A stretch of DNA of 60,985 bases from Chlamydiia bacterium (GTDB lineage Bacteria > Chlamydiota > Chlamydiia > Chlamydiales > 2-12-FULL-49-11), in NCBI GenBank assembly GCA_022601435.1, contig JAJACQ010000037.1, positions 1-60,985 of the forward strand, in the 5' to 3' direction. Every line of letters begins with the position of its first letter. The stretch's first letter is position 1. The position numbers and the translations under genes are program-made. Below are positions 1 to 8,853 of the stretch, in pieces. The notes beneath the pieces were generated by a model. That model made no database searches and was not told the origin of the DNA. It worked only from the letters and a program-made list of their open reading frames with translations.

Positions 1-360
<360 letters not shown>

Positions 361-926
361 AAAAAATAATCTTTGTATAATTTGAACTTACTGTATGGTT
401 GGTAAGATTAAAATTACCAACCGAGTTCATAAAACGGGTTCACTAAAGTAAATTAATACTTAAGTGATACTCGTCACATTTTAATAAATACTGTCAGAAA
501 CCTGTGAGCCAATCGTTGTTGACTCCTTTCGTTAACTTAGCTTGTTGCGTTGTTAAGAAGGCATAACTATATAACAGGTGCTTATTTAATGGAAAGGGTT
601 TTTCGAAAAAAAATGAGAAATATTTTCCGCATTTAATTTTCTATGCCCTGAAGCCCCCTTCCACAGAGGGAATACGCTTGTTCTTCTTTTTTATTTTTTT
701 TTGTTTTTTTTTATTATACGCTCTCTTTCTCTTAGGATTTTACAACAAAACCTCTCAAAAACTGAACAAGAATTCAGCACACAAGTTTAACGCCTTCAAT
801 CTCTCTATGCTTACACTTAAAATTTTAATTCAGTTTTCTAGTATTTCCGATACCTCTTAAAAATTTTAGTGACTTAAACTTGTATTTTCCCTAAAGTATC
901 ACCTATATATATAAAGGGTTAAAACA
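361..926. other. rRNA leader/promoter region without a convincing gene
   Basis: These 566 bases lie between the 16S 5' end (minus strand) and the small gene at 927. They must hold the rrn promoter and leader on the minus strand, but I could not pick a promoter with certainty. Visible structure: a perfect 9-bp inverted repeat at 397-422, a boxA-like stretch on the minus strand near 553-563 (CTTCTTAACA), and long T tracts on the plus strand at about 680-715. The T tracts create a spurious Phe-rich reading frame. Confidence 0.5.
397..422. promoter_or_regulatory. Perfect inverted repeat just upstream of 16S rRNA
   Basis: GGTTGGTAA at 397-405 and TTACCAACC at 414-422 form a perfect 9-bp stem with an 8-base loop, about 40 bases upstream of the 16S 5' end. 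It could be an rRNA-leader hairpin or processing signal, or an operator. A TTGGTA/CATACA promoter-like pair with 17-base spacing overlaps it on the minus strand, but this is weak. Confidence 0.4.
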
Positions 927-1205
927 ATGGCAGCTACAAATATCAGACCAAATACTATTCAGACAGAAGCACCCCCCTCTTCCCGCTCTAATCAACAGTC
1001 AATCCGCTCTCATAGCGAAATTAGAAGAGATAAAGGTATAGCAATTGCAAAAGTCTCTATGGTTATAGCCGCTGTTTTACTTATTGTCGGCTTTATTACT
1101 TTATTCTTTAGACCAGATATTGGTGCTTATTGTATAGGCTTAGGAGTAGGAGCTGCGGTTATTTCACTGATTGCTCTTGCAAACGCTCGATTAATAAAAA
1201 TATAG
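927..1205 (+). CDS. Small two-helix membrane protein, Inc-like
   Basis: A 92-residue protein of unknown function. A hydrophilic, Ser/Arg-rich N-terminus (1-37) is followed by two hydrophobic helices (about 38-61 and 65-87) separated by a short RPD turn. This bilobed hydrophobic shape is the hallmark of chlamydial inclusion-membrane (Inc) proteins, which are type III secreted and inserted in the vacuole membrane. The Inc assignment is an inference from shape only, because there is no recognisable domain. An AAAGGG ribosome-binding site sits about 8 bases before the ATG. The next gene on the same strand shows the same bilobed segment. Confidence 0.7.
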   Translation: MAATNIRPNTIQTEAPPSSRSNQQSIRSHSEIRRDKGIAIAKVSMVIAAVLLIVGFITLFFRPDIGAYCIGLGVGAAVISLIALANARLIKI

Positions 1206-1429
1206 TATAAACACAATAAGCAAATTTAAATTTTAATTTACCTTTCGAAGACCACTTAAGACACCTCACCTTTTCCATCAACTTTTATACATATACCCAA
1301 GCAAACCAACAGGACTCCCATGCCTCAATGTATTATATTTTTTTTAATCAACCAAACTATTTCATTTAGTGGATTTTAAAGTGAATTTATAATATAATTT
1401 AAGTAAAGATTATACAAAAAATTAGAATT

Positions 1430-2464
1430 TTGGAAATACCACTTAGTCAACAACCACCAACATGCTTAGAAAAAGCCGAAATGGGCATAAAGTCTGCATT
1501 TATAAATTTTGCAGCTTCTACAGCCCTCGGCACCGTCTTAGGAGCAGCTAGTATTGTTGTGCTGGCAGTTACACTTAACCCTTTAGCAGCTGGCTTGCTA
1601 TTTCTTGCGGCAGTTATTTGCGGTATTTATGCCGTATGCCATCAAAAAGCAAGGCCCGAAGAATATTGGTCGGAATTTTCTGATTTATTTAACATTGAAA
1701 AATTCGGGACGAGAAATTTAACAATCGAACAAGCACAAGACCACGCATTTCCTCTTGGAAGTGACGGAACATGCTATTATCATCCAATAGACTTTATAGA
1801 TATAAAAGATGATGAAACCAATCAAATTCATACGCGTACAATATTTCAAGGAGCTCAACCAAAAGGTGAGTACAATCATCATAATATTTTACTAAATAGG
1901 CACAACGTTCGATCAATAGTTAACCTTACAGAAGAGGAAGAGGAACTTCCTAATATATTTTCAAGACAAACTATCCAGAAAAACGATTGGGCAAATAGAA
2001 ATGTCACAGTTTACCAACACAATGTAAGAGATTTTACCACTCCAACTGTAGATGATCTAAAAGAAGCAATTGAAGATATAAACACAGGCCTTCAATCAGG
2101 GAACCTAATGATTCATTGTAAATCTGGAGTAGGCCGCTCTTCCTGCCTGTCACTTGCTTGGCTTCTAGAAAGAAATGAAGACTGGACAATTGGAAAAGCT
2201 AAACAAACACTTCTTTCTAGAAGAATTTCATCTAATATAGACAAACCAAAGATCACCGAGCTACTTCTTAATTTCCGTAGAGATAAGAAAGACACTGAGT
2301 ATACATTAGAAGAAGAAATTAATGCTCGTATTAAAGAAATCAATAAAGAAGAAAACCTTAGTCAAGATGAATTAAGAAATCGACTAAGAAAAGAATATCG
2401 CGGAATGAAAGAAAAGAAAACTTCTGTAAATACGATCATTACAAATTGCCTAGAATCTAGATAA
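1430..2464 (+). CDS. Dual-specificity protein phosphatase with Inc-like membrane anchor
   Basis: A 344-residue protein. Residues 25-48 and 52-70 are two hydrophobic helices with a tight Asn-Pro turn, as in chlamydial inclusion-membrane proteins. Residues about 110-290 form a cysteine-based phosphatase domain. The signature is HCKSGVGRSS, with nucleophile Cys230 and phosphate-binding Arg236. An Asp about 30 residues upstream (in VRDF) could be the general acid. The C-terminal 60 residues are highly charged. The start is uncertain: the frame opens at TTG 1430 without a clear ribosome-binding site, and the first ATG (1481) would cut into the segment before the first helix. The combination suggests a phosphatase displayed on the host-facing side of the vacuole, which is inference. 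The stop overlaps the convergent antiporter gene by 8 bases. Confidence 0.85.
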   Translation: MEIPLSQQPPTCLEKAEMGIKSAFINFAASTALGTVLGAASIVVLAVTLNPLAAGLLFLAAVICGIYAVCHQKARPEEYWSEFSDLFNIEKFGTRNLTIEQAQDHAFPLGSDGTCYYHPIDFIDIKDDETNQIHTRTIFQGAQPKGEYNHHNILLNRHNVRSIVNLTEEEEELPNIFSRQTIQKNDWANRNVTVYQHNVRDFTTPTVDDLKEAIEDINTGLQSGNLMIHCKSGVGRSSCLSLAWLLERNEDWTIGKAKQTLLSRRISSNIDKPKITELLLNFRRDKKDTEYTLEEEINARIKEINKEENLSQDELRNRLRKEYRGMKEKKTSVNTIITNCLESR

Positions 2465-3716
2465 TCTTAAAGTAAAGAACACCTAATAAATAACCGGCAA
2501 GCGCAGGAATAGTCGCTTTTTTTGCATAAGATATAAAATCGACTTTTTCAATTCCCATCAAAGCAACACCTGCTGCAGACCCAATACTCAAGAGGCTACC
2601 GCCTGTACCTGCTGTATAAGCAATCATCATCCATAAAGAATCATTCATTGCATACGTGGTGACATCATACATACCCATCGAAGCGGCAACAAGAGGAATA
2701 TTATCAACTATAGCAGAAACAAGACCAATAAATGTGGCAATTGCTAAATGACTAGAAGTTATACCATCTAACCATACAGCAATACTTTTCAATATACCCA
2801 CAGTTTCAAGAGCATTAATACTAAGAAGTATACCCATGAAAAATAAAACGCTTGAAATATCAATCTTTGTAAGGATAAACGGCACACGTAGATGATCTCG
2901 ATTTTCAAACCTGAAATGAATGATGTCTGTTACAAACCACAGAAAGGCTAATGCTATCAACATCCCCATAAAAGGAGGAACACCTGTAGCCCATTTAATT
3001 ACAGGGACTGCAAGTAAAGACAAGATTCCTAAAACAAAAACAATTCGCGCTCCAGGTTCGCCTTTCTCGGCGAGTGCTTCGTTATAATCTTGAGAATATC
3101 TTCCTTTTGTAAAAAAAGCAAAGATTCCAAGAGGAACAATCATAGAAATAAAACTTGGAATAAATACTTCTTTAATCACAGCAAGCGTTGACACACGGTG
3201 ATTAATCCACAGCATTGTAGTTGTCACATCACCAATAGGAGTCCAAGCACCGCCTGCATTTGCAGCAATTACAACCATACAATTTAATGTAAGACGTTCC
3301 GATTTTTCTGGGACTAATTTTCTTAAAACAGAAATCATCAATATTGTAGTCGTCAAATTGTCTAATACAGAAGACAAGAAAAAAGCCAAAAAGGAGATAA
3401 TGATAAGCATACGCCTTTTAGAAGTCGTATGAATTAAGCGGATTACAGTATTAAAACCTTTATGAGAATCAATAAGCTCAACAAGAGTCATCGCACCTAG
3501 TAAAAAAAAGATAATCTGCGAAACTTCCCCTAAGTGATGAGCAAGATGAGAAGAGGGTGAATCAACACAACCACAAACAAAATAGACCATCCATAAAATA
3601 CCAGCTAAAGCAATACCTACAGCCGTTTTATTTACTTTGATGTAAAACTCTAAAATAATAGCAAGATAACCAACAATAAATATTCCGATGAGCAAATATA
3701 GAGCGGCTGATGACAT
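2457..3716 (-). CDS. nhaD: Na+/H+ antiporter, NhaD type
   Basis: A polytopic membrane protein of about 419 residues with the features of the NhaD/ArsB ion-transporter superfamily. Two similar halves each carry a conserved membrane motif: SSVLDNLTTTILM with NAGGAWTPIGDVTT in the first half, and SAIVDNIPLVAA with GTGGSLLSIGSAAG in the second. It exchanges Na+ for protons across the inner membrane and is conserved in Chlamydiae. The longer open frame begins with TTG/GTG at 3737. The ATG at 3716 is preferred because AAGGA lies 6 bases before it. It follows the kdsD-like gene by about 85 bases on the same strand, possibly co-transcribed. Confidence 0.88.
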   Translation of the reverse strand: MSSAALYLLIGIFIVGYLAIILEFYIKVNKTAVGIALAGILWMVYFVCGCVDSPSSHLAHHLGEVSQIIFFLLGAMTLVELIDSHKGFNTVIRLIHTTSKRRMLIIISFLAFFLSSVLDNLTTTILMISVLRKLVPEKSERLTLNCMVVIAANAGGAWTPIGDVTTTMLWINHRVSTLAVIKEVFIPSFISMIVPLGIFAFFTKGRYSQDYNEALAEKGEPGARIVFVLGILSLLAVPVIKWATGVPPFMGMLIALAFLWFVTDIIHFRFENRDHLRVPFILTKIDISSVLFFMGILLSINALETVGILKSIAVWLDGITSSHLAIATFIGLVSAIVDNIPLVAASMGMYDVTTYAMNDSLWMMIAYTAGTGGSLLSIGSAAGVALMGIEKVDFISYAKKATIPALAGYLLGVLYFKII

Positions 3717-3801
3717 ACTGATTCCTTGTGACACCAAAGAGTATATCAGAGATGCCCTTACTTGGCTATTAAAATATCTGTCTTTTTTTGTCTAATATAA
3801 T

Positions 3802-4770
3802 TTATATGGAAGAGGGAACAATGTTAGAAGATATAATATGATGAAGATGAACAACACCTATTATTTTACCTTCTTCTAACACAGGCAAAGCCAAAACACG
3901 CTTTGATCCTGTCTCCATGATTTCTAGAGCCTTAGAAGTCAGCTCGTTTTTAGAAACAGAGACAAAATCGGTGATCATAACATCCTTAATCTGCTGATCT
4001 AAACCAGAAGAACCTTGCCTTTCAATTAAGCGACGTAAATCTCCATCAGTAAAGATACCAGTTACTTGATCTTGCTGATTTACAATAACCAAGATGCCCA
4101 ATCTTTTTGCAGAAAGAGTGTAAAGAGATTCTTTCACCAAAGTACTTTCATCGCAAAGAGGAATATCATCATCTTTGGCCATAACATCATCAACACTTTC
4201 AGCGATTAGCTTTCCAATCGAGCCAGCCGGATGATTAAGAGCATATTGATCGATGCTAAATTTTGAAGACTGCATCAAAGCAACAGCTAAGCAATCACCG
4301 AAAATCAATTGCAACGCAGTAGACGTAGTAGGAGCCAAACCAAAAGGACAAATCTCCCCTTCCAAAGGCAGATGCATTGTAAAATCTACAAGACTTTCTA
4401 AATTCGAATGTCTATCAGAAATCCATGCCATTGTAGCAATGCCACGCTTTTTGCATGAACGTGCTAAAGACTCAATCTCTGTACCTTTACCACTTTTGCT
4501 TAGTAAAATCATAAGATCTTTATTTGAAGCAATACCAATATCTCCATGCAAAGCTTCCTGAGGAGATAAGTATAAAGCTTTTGAGCCCGTAGAAATCATA
4601 GTCTTTGAAAGCTTTTCAGCAATAATACCACTCTTGCCCACACCAGAAAATATAAGCATCCCCTGACAGCTCATTATATGAGCCAATACCTTTTCAGCCT
4701 CATCTAAATTGATCTTATCAAAAAAATAATTCAGGAACTGCTTTTCTCTTGTAAAAATATCTTTCAACAT
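3802..4770 (-). CDS. kdsD: Arabinose-5-phosphate isomerase (KdsD/KpsF/GutQ)
   Basis: A 322-residue protein with an N-terminal SIS sugar-isomerase domain (about 30-170) and two C-terminal CBS domains (about 195-320), the full-length architecture of KdsD. The SIS domain shows SGVGKSGIIAEKL and LSPQEALHGDIG, with the conserved His75 of the active site. It interconverts ribulose-5-phosphate and arabinose-5-phosphate, the first step to Kdo for lipopolysaccharide. This fits LpxK nearby. In C. trachomatis I recall a kpsF gene close to gltT, so the order looks partly conserved. The gene is divergent from the small gene at 4847. Confidence 0.92.
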   Translation of the reverse strand: MLKDIFTREKQFLNYFFDKINLDEAEKVLAHIMSCQGMLIFSGVGKSGIIAEKLSKTMISTGSKALYLSPQEALHGDIGIASNKDLMILLSKSGKGTEIESLARSCKKRGIATMAWISDRHSNLESLVDFTMHLPLEGEICPFGLAPTTSTALQLIFGDCLAVALMQSSKFSIDQYALNHPAGSIGKLIAESVDDVMAKDDDIPLCDESTLVKESLYTLSAKRLGILVIVNQQDQVTGIFTDGDLRRLIERQGSSGLDQQIKDVMITDFVSVSKNELTSKALEIMETGSKRVLALPVLEEGKIIGVVHLHHIISSNIVPSSI

Positions 4771-4846
4771 ATAGAAATCAGTATATAAAAGAAGACGACT
4801 TTCTGCAACTTAAAATAAAGATCTAAACAAACAATAAAGGTAATTA

Positions 4847-5119
4847 ATGACAATATATTACAGAGGTGAACGTTTTAAAGATTATAACACCCCCAAAAAA
4901 ACACCTAAACATCACAGTAAATCTCACGCTGTACTTGTTAAAGCCGGGGATAAAATACGTTTAATAAGATTTGGACAACAAGGAGTTGAAGGAGCCGGAA
5001 AAAATCCTAAAACAAAAAAAGAGCAAGCAAGACGAGCATCCTTTAAGGCAAGACACCAAAAAAATATTGATAAAGGCATTTTCAGCCCTGCTTATTGGGC
5101 CGATAAAGTCAAATGGTAA
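4847..5119 (+). CDS. Small basic conserved protein of phage type
   Basis: A 90-residue Lys-rich protein. The C-terminal half has the pattern K-x-K-x(2)-QARRASFKARHQKN...YWADKVKW, which I associate with a small uncharacterised family common in phages and some giant viruses, often with an SFRARH...YWSCKxW core. The function is unknown; a basic structural or nucleic-acid-binding role is possible. AAAGG lies about 8 bases before the ATG. It is a single gene, divergent from kdsD and flanked downstream by the palindromic repeat region, so it may be a transferred gene. Confidence 0.75.
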   Translation: MTIYYRGERFKDYNTPKKTPKHHSKSHAVLVKAGDKIRLIRFGQQGVEGAGKNPKTKKEQARRASFKARHQKNIDKGIFSPAYWADKVKW

Positions 5120-5180
5120 GAATTTAGCCCCCTTGATAATTTAAAAAAAGCACCCAAAACCCATACAGATTTGCGCTAGC

Positions 5181-5360
5181 ATGACATAAGGTCTTTGCTC
5201 GTATTTTTTTTGATCTGTAGCGCACAAGAGGGCACTCGAGGATCGAAAAAATGAAAAAAGGCCCCAAAATATCTTATGTCATCTTGATGACTTGAGGAAA
5301 AGGAATTTTTTTGAGATAGATTTTTACTAATTCGGGTCGCCGTGTACAAAAAGAGCACTC
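5181..5360. repeat. Direct repeat, copy 1 (about 180 bp)
   Basis: This segment is nearly identical to 5431-5611, with a constant offset of 250 bases until a one-base insertion near 5588. It contains the hairpin arms ATGACATAAGGT (5181-5192) and ATCTTATGTCAT (5271-5282) around a divergent core. Changes between the copies are mostly T-to-C at matching positions of both core arms (GTGTAC to GCGCAC, GTACTC to GCACTC). Confidence 0.85.
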
Positions 5361-5430
5361 AAAGCCTACAGAGACTCGCGCTAGTAGGACATATGATTTT
5401 CGATGACTCGAGGAAAAACTCCTCGCTACT

Positions 5431-5611
5431 ATGACATAAGATCTTTGCAGGTATTTTTTTTGATCTGTAGTGTACAAGAGGGTACTCGAGGATCGAAAAA
5501 ATGAAAAAAGACCCCAAAATATCTTATGTCATCTTGATGACTTGAGGAAAAGGAATTTTTTTGAGATAGATTTTTACTAATTCGGGTGCGCCGTGTACAA
5601 AAAGAGTACTC
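5431..5611. repeat. Direct repeat, copy 2 (about 181 bp)
   Basis: Second copy of the 5181-5360 segment. It has perfect 12-base outer arms ATGACATAAGAT (5431-5442) and ATCTTATGTCAT (5521-5532). It also has a second inverted pair, CTAATTCGGGTGC (5577-5589) and GCACCCGAATTAG (5614-5626), which could act as a strong transcription terminator for gltT. Confidence 0.85.
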
Positions 5612-5655
5612 AAGCACCCGAATTAGTGAAAAGATACTCAAAAAAAACCTTTTAC

Positions 5656-6873
5656 TCAAGTCATCCAGGTGGCGGAGGCATACTTCTTCTCATTTAGCTG
5701 ACCTTCTTTCTTTGCAACATATAGCGCAGCAACGGCATCCCCTAAAACGTTTACAACGCACGAGATCATTTCTCTAATTCTATCTACGCCTGCAACTAGG
5801 GCGATACCTTCAACTGGCAAACCTACTGAGGCTAGAACTACTGAGAGCATTACGATTCCTTGTCCTGGAATTCCTGCGGCTCCGATTGCGGTCAGCAGGG
5901 ATGTAAAAACTAAAACGCCGATTTTTAACCAGGTAAGCTCTATGCCGTAGGCTTGAGCTATGAAAAGAGCTGAGATTGCTTGACCGATTGCTGCACCGTT
6001 CATATTTACTGTTGATCCAAGGGATAATACAAATCCTGAAATATCTTCTGAGATACCTAGCTCATCTTTTGCACATTCCATTGTTACAGGAAGAGTTGCT
6101 GCGCTACTACTTGTTGTAAATGCTAAAACGATTGCATCTTTCATACCTTTAAAAAATGGCATAACAGGTGTTTTGATGATGAATTTTAAGATAAATGTGA
6201 ACACTCCAAAGAGCTGAATGCTACATGCTAAGTATAAACACAGTAAAAATTGTATTAAAGGCCAGATAACTTTTGCACCCATTGAACCCACTGCAGAAGC
6301 TATCAATGCAAAAACGCCGTATGGAGCCAGTTTCATTATGATATGTGTTAATGTGTTAAGTACTGCCGCCAGCGATTCAAAGAACTCAACAATTGGCTTT
6401 CCCTTCTCTCCACATAGAGTCACAGCTAAAGCAAATAAAATTGCAAAGACAATAACTTGCATAATATTTCCTTCAACAAGCGCCGCAAAAGGATTTGCCG
6501 GTATAATTGAGGAGACAAAGTCTAAAATACCAATACGAGTTGTTTCAGAAACAAAAGAGGCATCTGTCATTAGATCTAAAGAACTTCCCGGAGCAAAGAC
6601 ATAACCTATAACCACACCCATAGATATTGCTATCAGCGTCGTTAGCATATAAAAAGTAATTGTCCGAAGGCCTATCCGACCCAACTTTTTAGGGTCATTA
6701 ATATGACAAACTCCAGTAACAATTGAAGAAAAGACCATAATTCCAACAAGCATCTTCAATAAATCAATAAAAATTTTCCCTAAAACTGTAAGTGCTGCAA
6801 ACTGTTCTTTAGCAATCAAACCAAAGAGCACCCCAGACACTAGCCCTATTAATATTTTTATCCATGCTTTCAT
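5656..6873 (-). CDS. gltT: Glutamate/dicarboxylate:cation symporter (DAACS family)
   Basis: A 405-residue multi-span protein of the sodium/proton:dicarboxylate symporter family. Diagnostic segments are TSSSAATLPVTM (the re-entrant hairpin-1 serine-rich motif), STVNMNGAAIGQA (the NMDGT-like motif on helix 7) and GIPGQGIVMLSVVL (hairpin 2). It imports acidic amino acids or C4-dicarboxylates at the inner membrane. It matches the gltT gene known from Chlamydia. It lies 21 bases downstream of lpxK on the same strand, with AAGGAT as ribosome-binding site. Its last codons and stop are repeated in inverted form in the adjacent palindromic region. Confidence 0.92.
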   Translation of the reverse strand: MKAWIKILIGLVSGVLFGLIAKEQFAALTVLGKIFIDLLKMLVGIMVFSSIVTGVCHINDPKKLGRIGLRTITFYMLTTLIAISMGVVIGYVFAPGSSLDLMTDASFVSETTRIGILDFVSSIIPANPFAALVEGNIMQVIVFAILFALAVTLCGEKGKPIVEFFESLAAVLNTLTHIIMKLAPYGVFALIASAVGSMGAKVIWPLIQFLLCLYLACSIQLFGVFTFILKFIIKTPVMPFFKGMKDAIVLAFTTSSSAATLPVTMECAKDELGISEDISGFVLSLGSTVNMNGAAIGQAISALFIAQAYGIELTWLKIGVLVFTSLLTAIGAAGIPGQGIVMLSVVLASVGLPVEGIALVAGVDRIREMISCVVNVLGDAVAALYVAKKEGQLNEKKYASATWMT

Positions 6874-6894
6874 AAGTTCTATCCTTCGCTTTTG

Positions 6895-7911
6895 TTATCT
6901 CATCACACTATTATTTATTTGCTCTATTAAATTCTGATATTTTTCTGCATCATAAGATATTTCCATATCTATTTCAATCGGAGTCACTAAAGACTTTTCG
7001 TCTTCTGTTAACTTTATATAATCTTTAGTTGTACAAACAACTGCTTCTGCGCCCAATCGATTACTCTCGTCGCAAAACTCTCTTAGACTTGAAAAGATTT
7101 GGTGATCAGCAAGAATTTTCTTCTTGATTATTTCAAGTCCTAATTTTTTTAATTCACCCATAAAAAACTGTGGATTGCCAACGCCACAGAAAACACCTAC
7201 CTTTAATCCGATGAGTTTTTTGTTTTTATCAAGGCAATAACGTGTTCCAAAACACTTTGCACGACTATAACATAATAGTGATCTTTTGACCAGCTCATAA
7301 TTTTGAAGGCCTGTAGCCCCATGTATGCCTATATAATCAGCATCCTCTAATTTTCTCTTTAATTCTCGACGCATTCCAAAAGGAACAAAGCCTCCTCCAA
7401 ATGGATCATTAGCCCGTACCATCACGATTTGTAAATCTTTTTTTAGAGAAAGGTACTGCATCCCATCATCTAAGATAGCAGCCTTTGCCCCTAACTTTGC
7501 CCCTAGTTCTGAAGAATCTTCACGTCTTTTTCCTACAATCACAGGAATTTTTGAGCATCTTTTTTGCAACATAAAGGGTTCATCTCCATCTTCTAAATCC
7601 TTTACAAGACGTGAACTGCCCGTTCGTTTACTTCGATACCCTCTTGAAAGTATAGCCAAGTCATCTCTTTTTAAATCAGATATTAGCTTATACACAAACT
7701 CACTTTTCCCAGTTCCACCGCAAACAATATTTCCCACAGAGATAATAGGAATAGAGGCCTTTTGACTTTTCAATAATTTCAGATCATAAAACTTATGCCG
7801 GGCCCACACACCTGCTTGATAAAAGCGACTTAAGAAAAATAGAAAACCCTTAACAAGCCCAAACCCTGTTTCTTTCTGCTTTTGCTGCACCCAGTTTTCT
7901 ATTTTAATCAT
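6895..7911 (-). CDS. lpxK: Tetraacyldisaccharide 4'-kinase
   Basis: A 338-residue protein that phosphorylates the 4' position of the lipid A disaccharide at the cytoplasmic face of the inner membrane. The Walker A-like loop GNIVCGGTGKS (about 60-70) and the LpxK motif ILDDGMQYLSLKKDL are present. So are the hydrophobic N-terminal anchor (about 19-33) and the later FCGVGNP...F segment. Length is normal for the family. It is divergent from asd and followed closely by gltT. With kdsD nearby it supports a complete lipid A/Kdo pathway. Confidence 0.93.
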   Translation of the reverse strand: MIKIENWVQQKQKETGFGLVKGFLFFLSRFYQAGVWARHKFYDLKLLKSQKASIPIISVGNIVCGGTGKSEFVYKLISDLKRDDLAILSRGYRSKRTGSSRLVKDLEDGDEPFMLQKRCSKIPVIVGKRREDSSELGAKLGAKAAILDDGMQYLSLKKDLQIVMVRANDPFGGGFVPFGMRRELKRKLEDADYIGIHGATGLQNYELVKRSLLCYSRAKCFGTRYCLDKNKKLIGLKVGVFCGVGNPQFFMGELKKLGLEIIKKKILADHQIFSSLREFCDESNRLGAEAVVCTTKDYIKLTEDEKSLVTPIEIDMEISYDAEKYQNLIEQINNSVMR

Positions 7912-7965
7912 AAGAATAAATTTTACCTGTTTACACCATAAAATTCCAGAGCTATAGTATTACAT

Positions 7966-8853
7966 ATGCTTAAGACAGGACTTATAGGACATAAAGGTGT
8001 ATGCGGCAAAGAGCTATTAAAGCTTTTACCCACTTTACCAAAACTTTATAACAGAAACGATCCTCTCGATTTTTCAAAAATCGATATTCTTTTTATGGCA
8101 ATATCAGAAACCCAAACACCAGACATCGCAGAAAAAGCCATGAATCAAGGCGTTATTGTAATAGATTTATCTTCTGCTTTTAGAAGACATTCATCATATC
8201 CACTTATTTTACCACCGGTAAATTTAAACCTTATAAACAATTCCTTAAAACTAATTTCTCTACCTAATTGTGTTGTCTCAATTTTATTAACTGCACTTAA
8301 TCCATTAACAAAAATCTCCAAGATTAAAAAAATTATTATATCTACGTATCAAGCCGCAAGTGGCGCAGGTAAAGTAGGGCTTGAAGCACTTAAAGTCGAA
8401 GAAACAATTACTCCATTCCCTTGCCCACTCAAGGATAACATCTTTTTACATGAATCTAAAAAAAATTCAAATGGACTTTGCGGAGAAGAAGAAAAGATAA
8501 TTTTTGAAACAAGGAAATTATTAAATCAACCTAAGCTCCCTATTTCAGTTCGATGCGTTCGCCTTCCAATTAAACGAGCTCACTCTATTCACGCAATTGT
8601 GACTTTTGAACAAAAGATCCACAACATATCTGAACTATTAAGAAACAATAAACATATTAAAATCCACCCATCGCCCCATCCATTGATTGCAGAAGGAAAA
8701 GAAGACGTTTTTGTCGGAGATATAAGAGAAGATTTAAACGAAAAAAACACCTACGACTTTTGGATCGTAGGTGATCAACTTTTAAGGGGCGCAGCCCTAA
8801 ACGCTTTTGAAGTATATAATGAGCTGCAAAATGCTACTTTAAGTACGCTATAG
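7966..8853 (+). CDS. asd: Aspartate-semialdehyde dehydrogenase
   Basis: A 295-residue NADP-dependent dehydrogenase that reduces aspartyl phosphate to the semialdehyde, feeding diaminopimelate for peptidoglycan. It shows a nucleotide-binding GHKGVCGKELL at the N-terminus, the active-site Cys102 in SLPNCVVS, STYQAASGAGK at about 125-135, and VRLPIKRAHSIHAIV for substrate binding. It is shorter than most Asd proteins (about 330-370), with a compact middle section. ArgC is a related alternative, but the STYQAxSGAG motif favours Asd. The 3' end overlaps the convergent exported-protein gene by 20 bases. Confidence 0.87.
   Translation: MLKTGLIGHKGVCGKELLKLLPTLPKLYNRNDPLDFSKIDILFMAISETQTPDIAEKAMNQGVIVIDLSSAFRRHSSYPLILPPVNLNLINNSLKLISLPNCVVSILLTALNPLTKISKIKKIIISTYQAASGAGKVGLEALKVEETITPFPCPLKDNIFLHESKKNSNGLCGEEEKIIFETRKLLNQPKLPISVRCVRLPIKRAHSIHAIVTFEQKIHNISELLRNNKHIKIHPSPHPLIAEGKEDVFVGDIREDLNEKNTYDFWIVGDQLLRGAALNAFEVYNELQNATLSTL

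Larger units (their letters stand above)
5120..5655. repeat. Palindromic repeat region at the 3' end of gltT
   Basis: A gene-free stretch made of nested palindromes. Short cores of the form GTGTAC-(7-8 bases)-GTACTC, on the plus strand, occur at 5220-5237 (variant), 5342-5360, 5470-5487 and 5593-5611. Each is flanked by longer inverted arms. The arms around the last core reach back into gltT: 5536-5553 is an inverted copy (17 of 18 bases) of 5648-5665, which contains the gltT stop codon. A related region lies at the end of glgP (48042-48428). Confidence 0.85.

Noticed and set aside
361..480. rRNA promoter with exact -35/-10 boxes
   Set aside because: Several weak pairs are possible (for example TTGGTA/CATACA on the minus strand), none good enough to annotate.
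678..860. Phe-rich reading frame upstream of the 927 gene
   Set aside because: It arises from long T tracts, has no ribosome-binding site and lies in the rRNA leader region.
5176..5659. Three overlapping minus-strand reading frames with similar translations
   Set aside because: They are only the direct repeats read as protein; similarity comes from the DNA repeat, and there is no start signal or sensible composition.
7966..8853. ArgC instead of Asd
   Set aside because: The STYQAASGAG and RLPIKRAHS motifs match aspartate-semialdehyde dehydrogenase better, and no other arginine genes are nearby.
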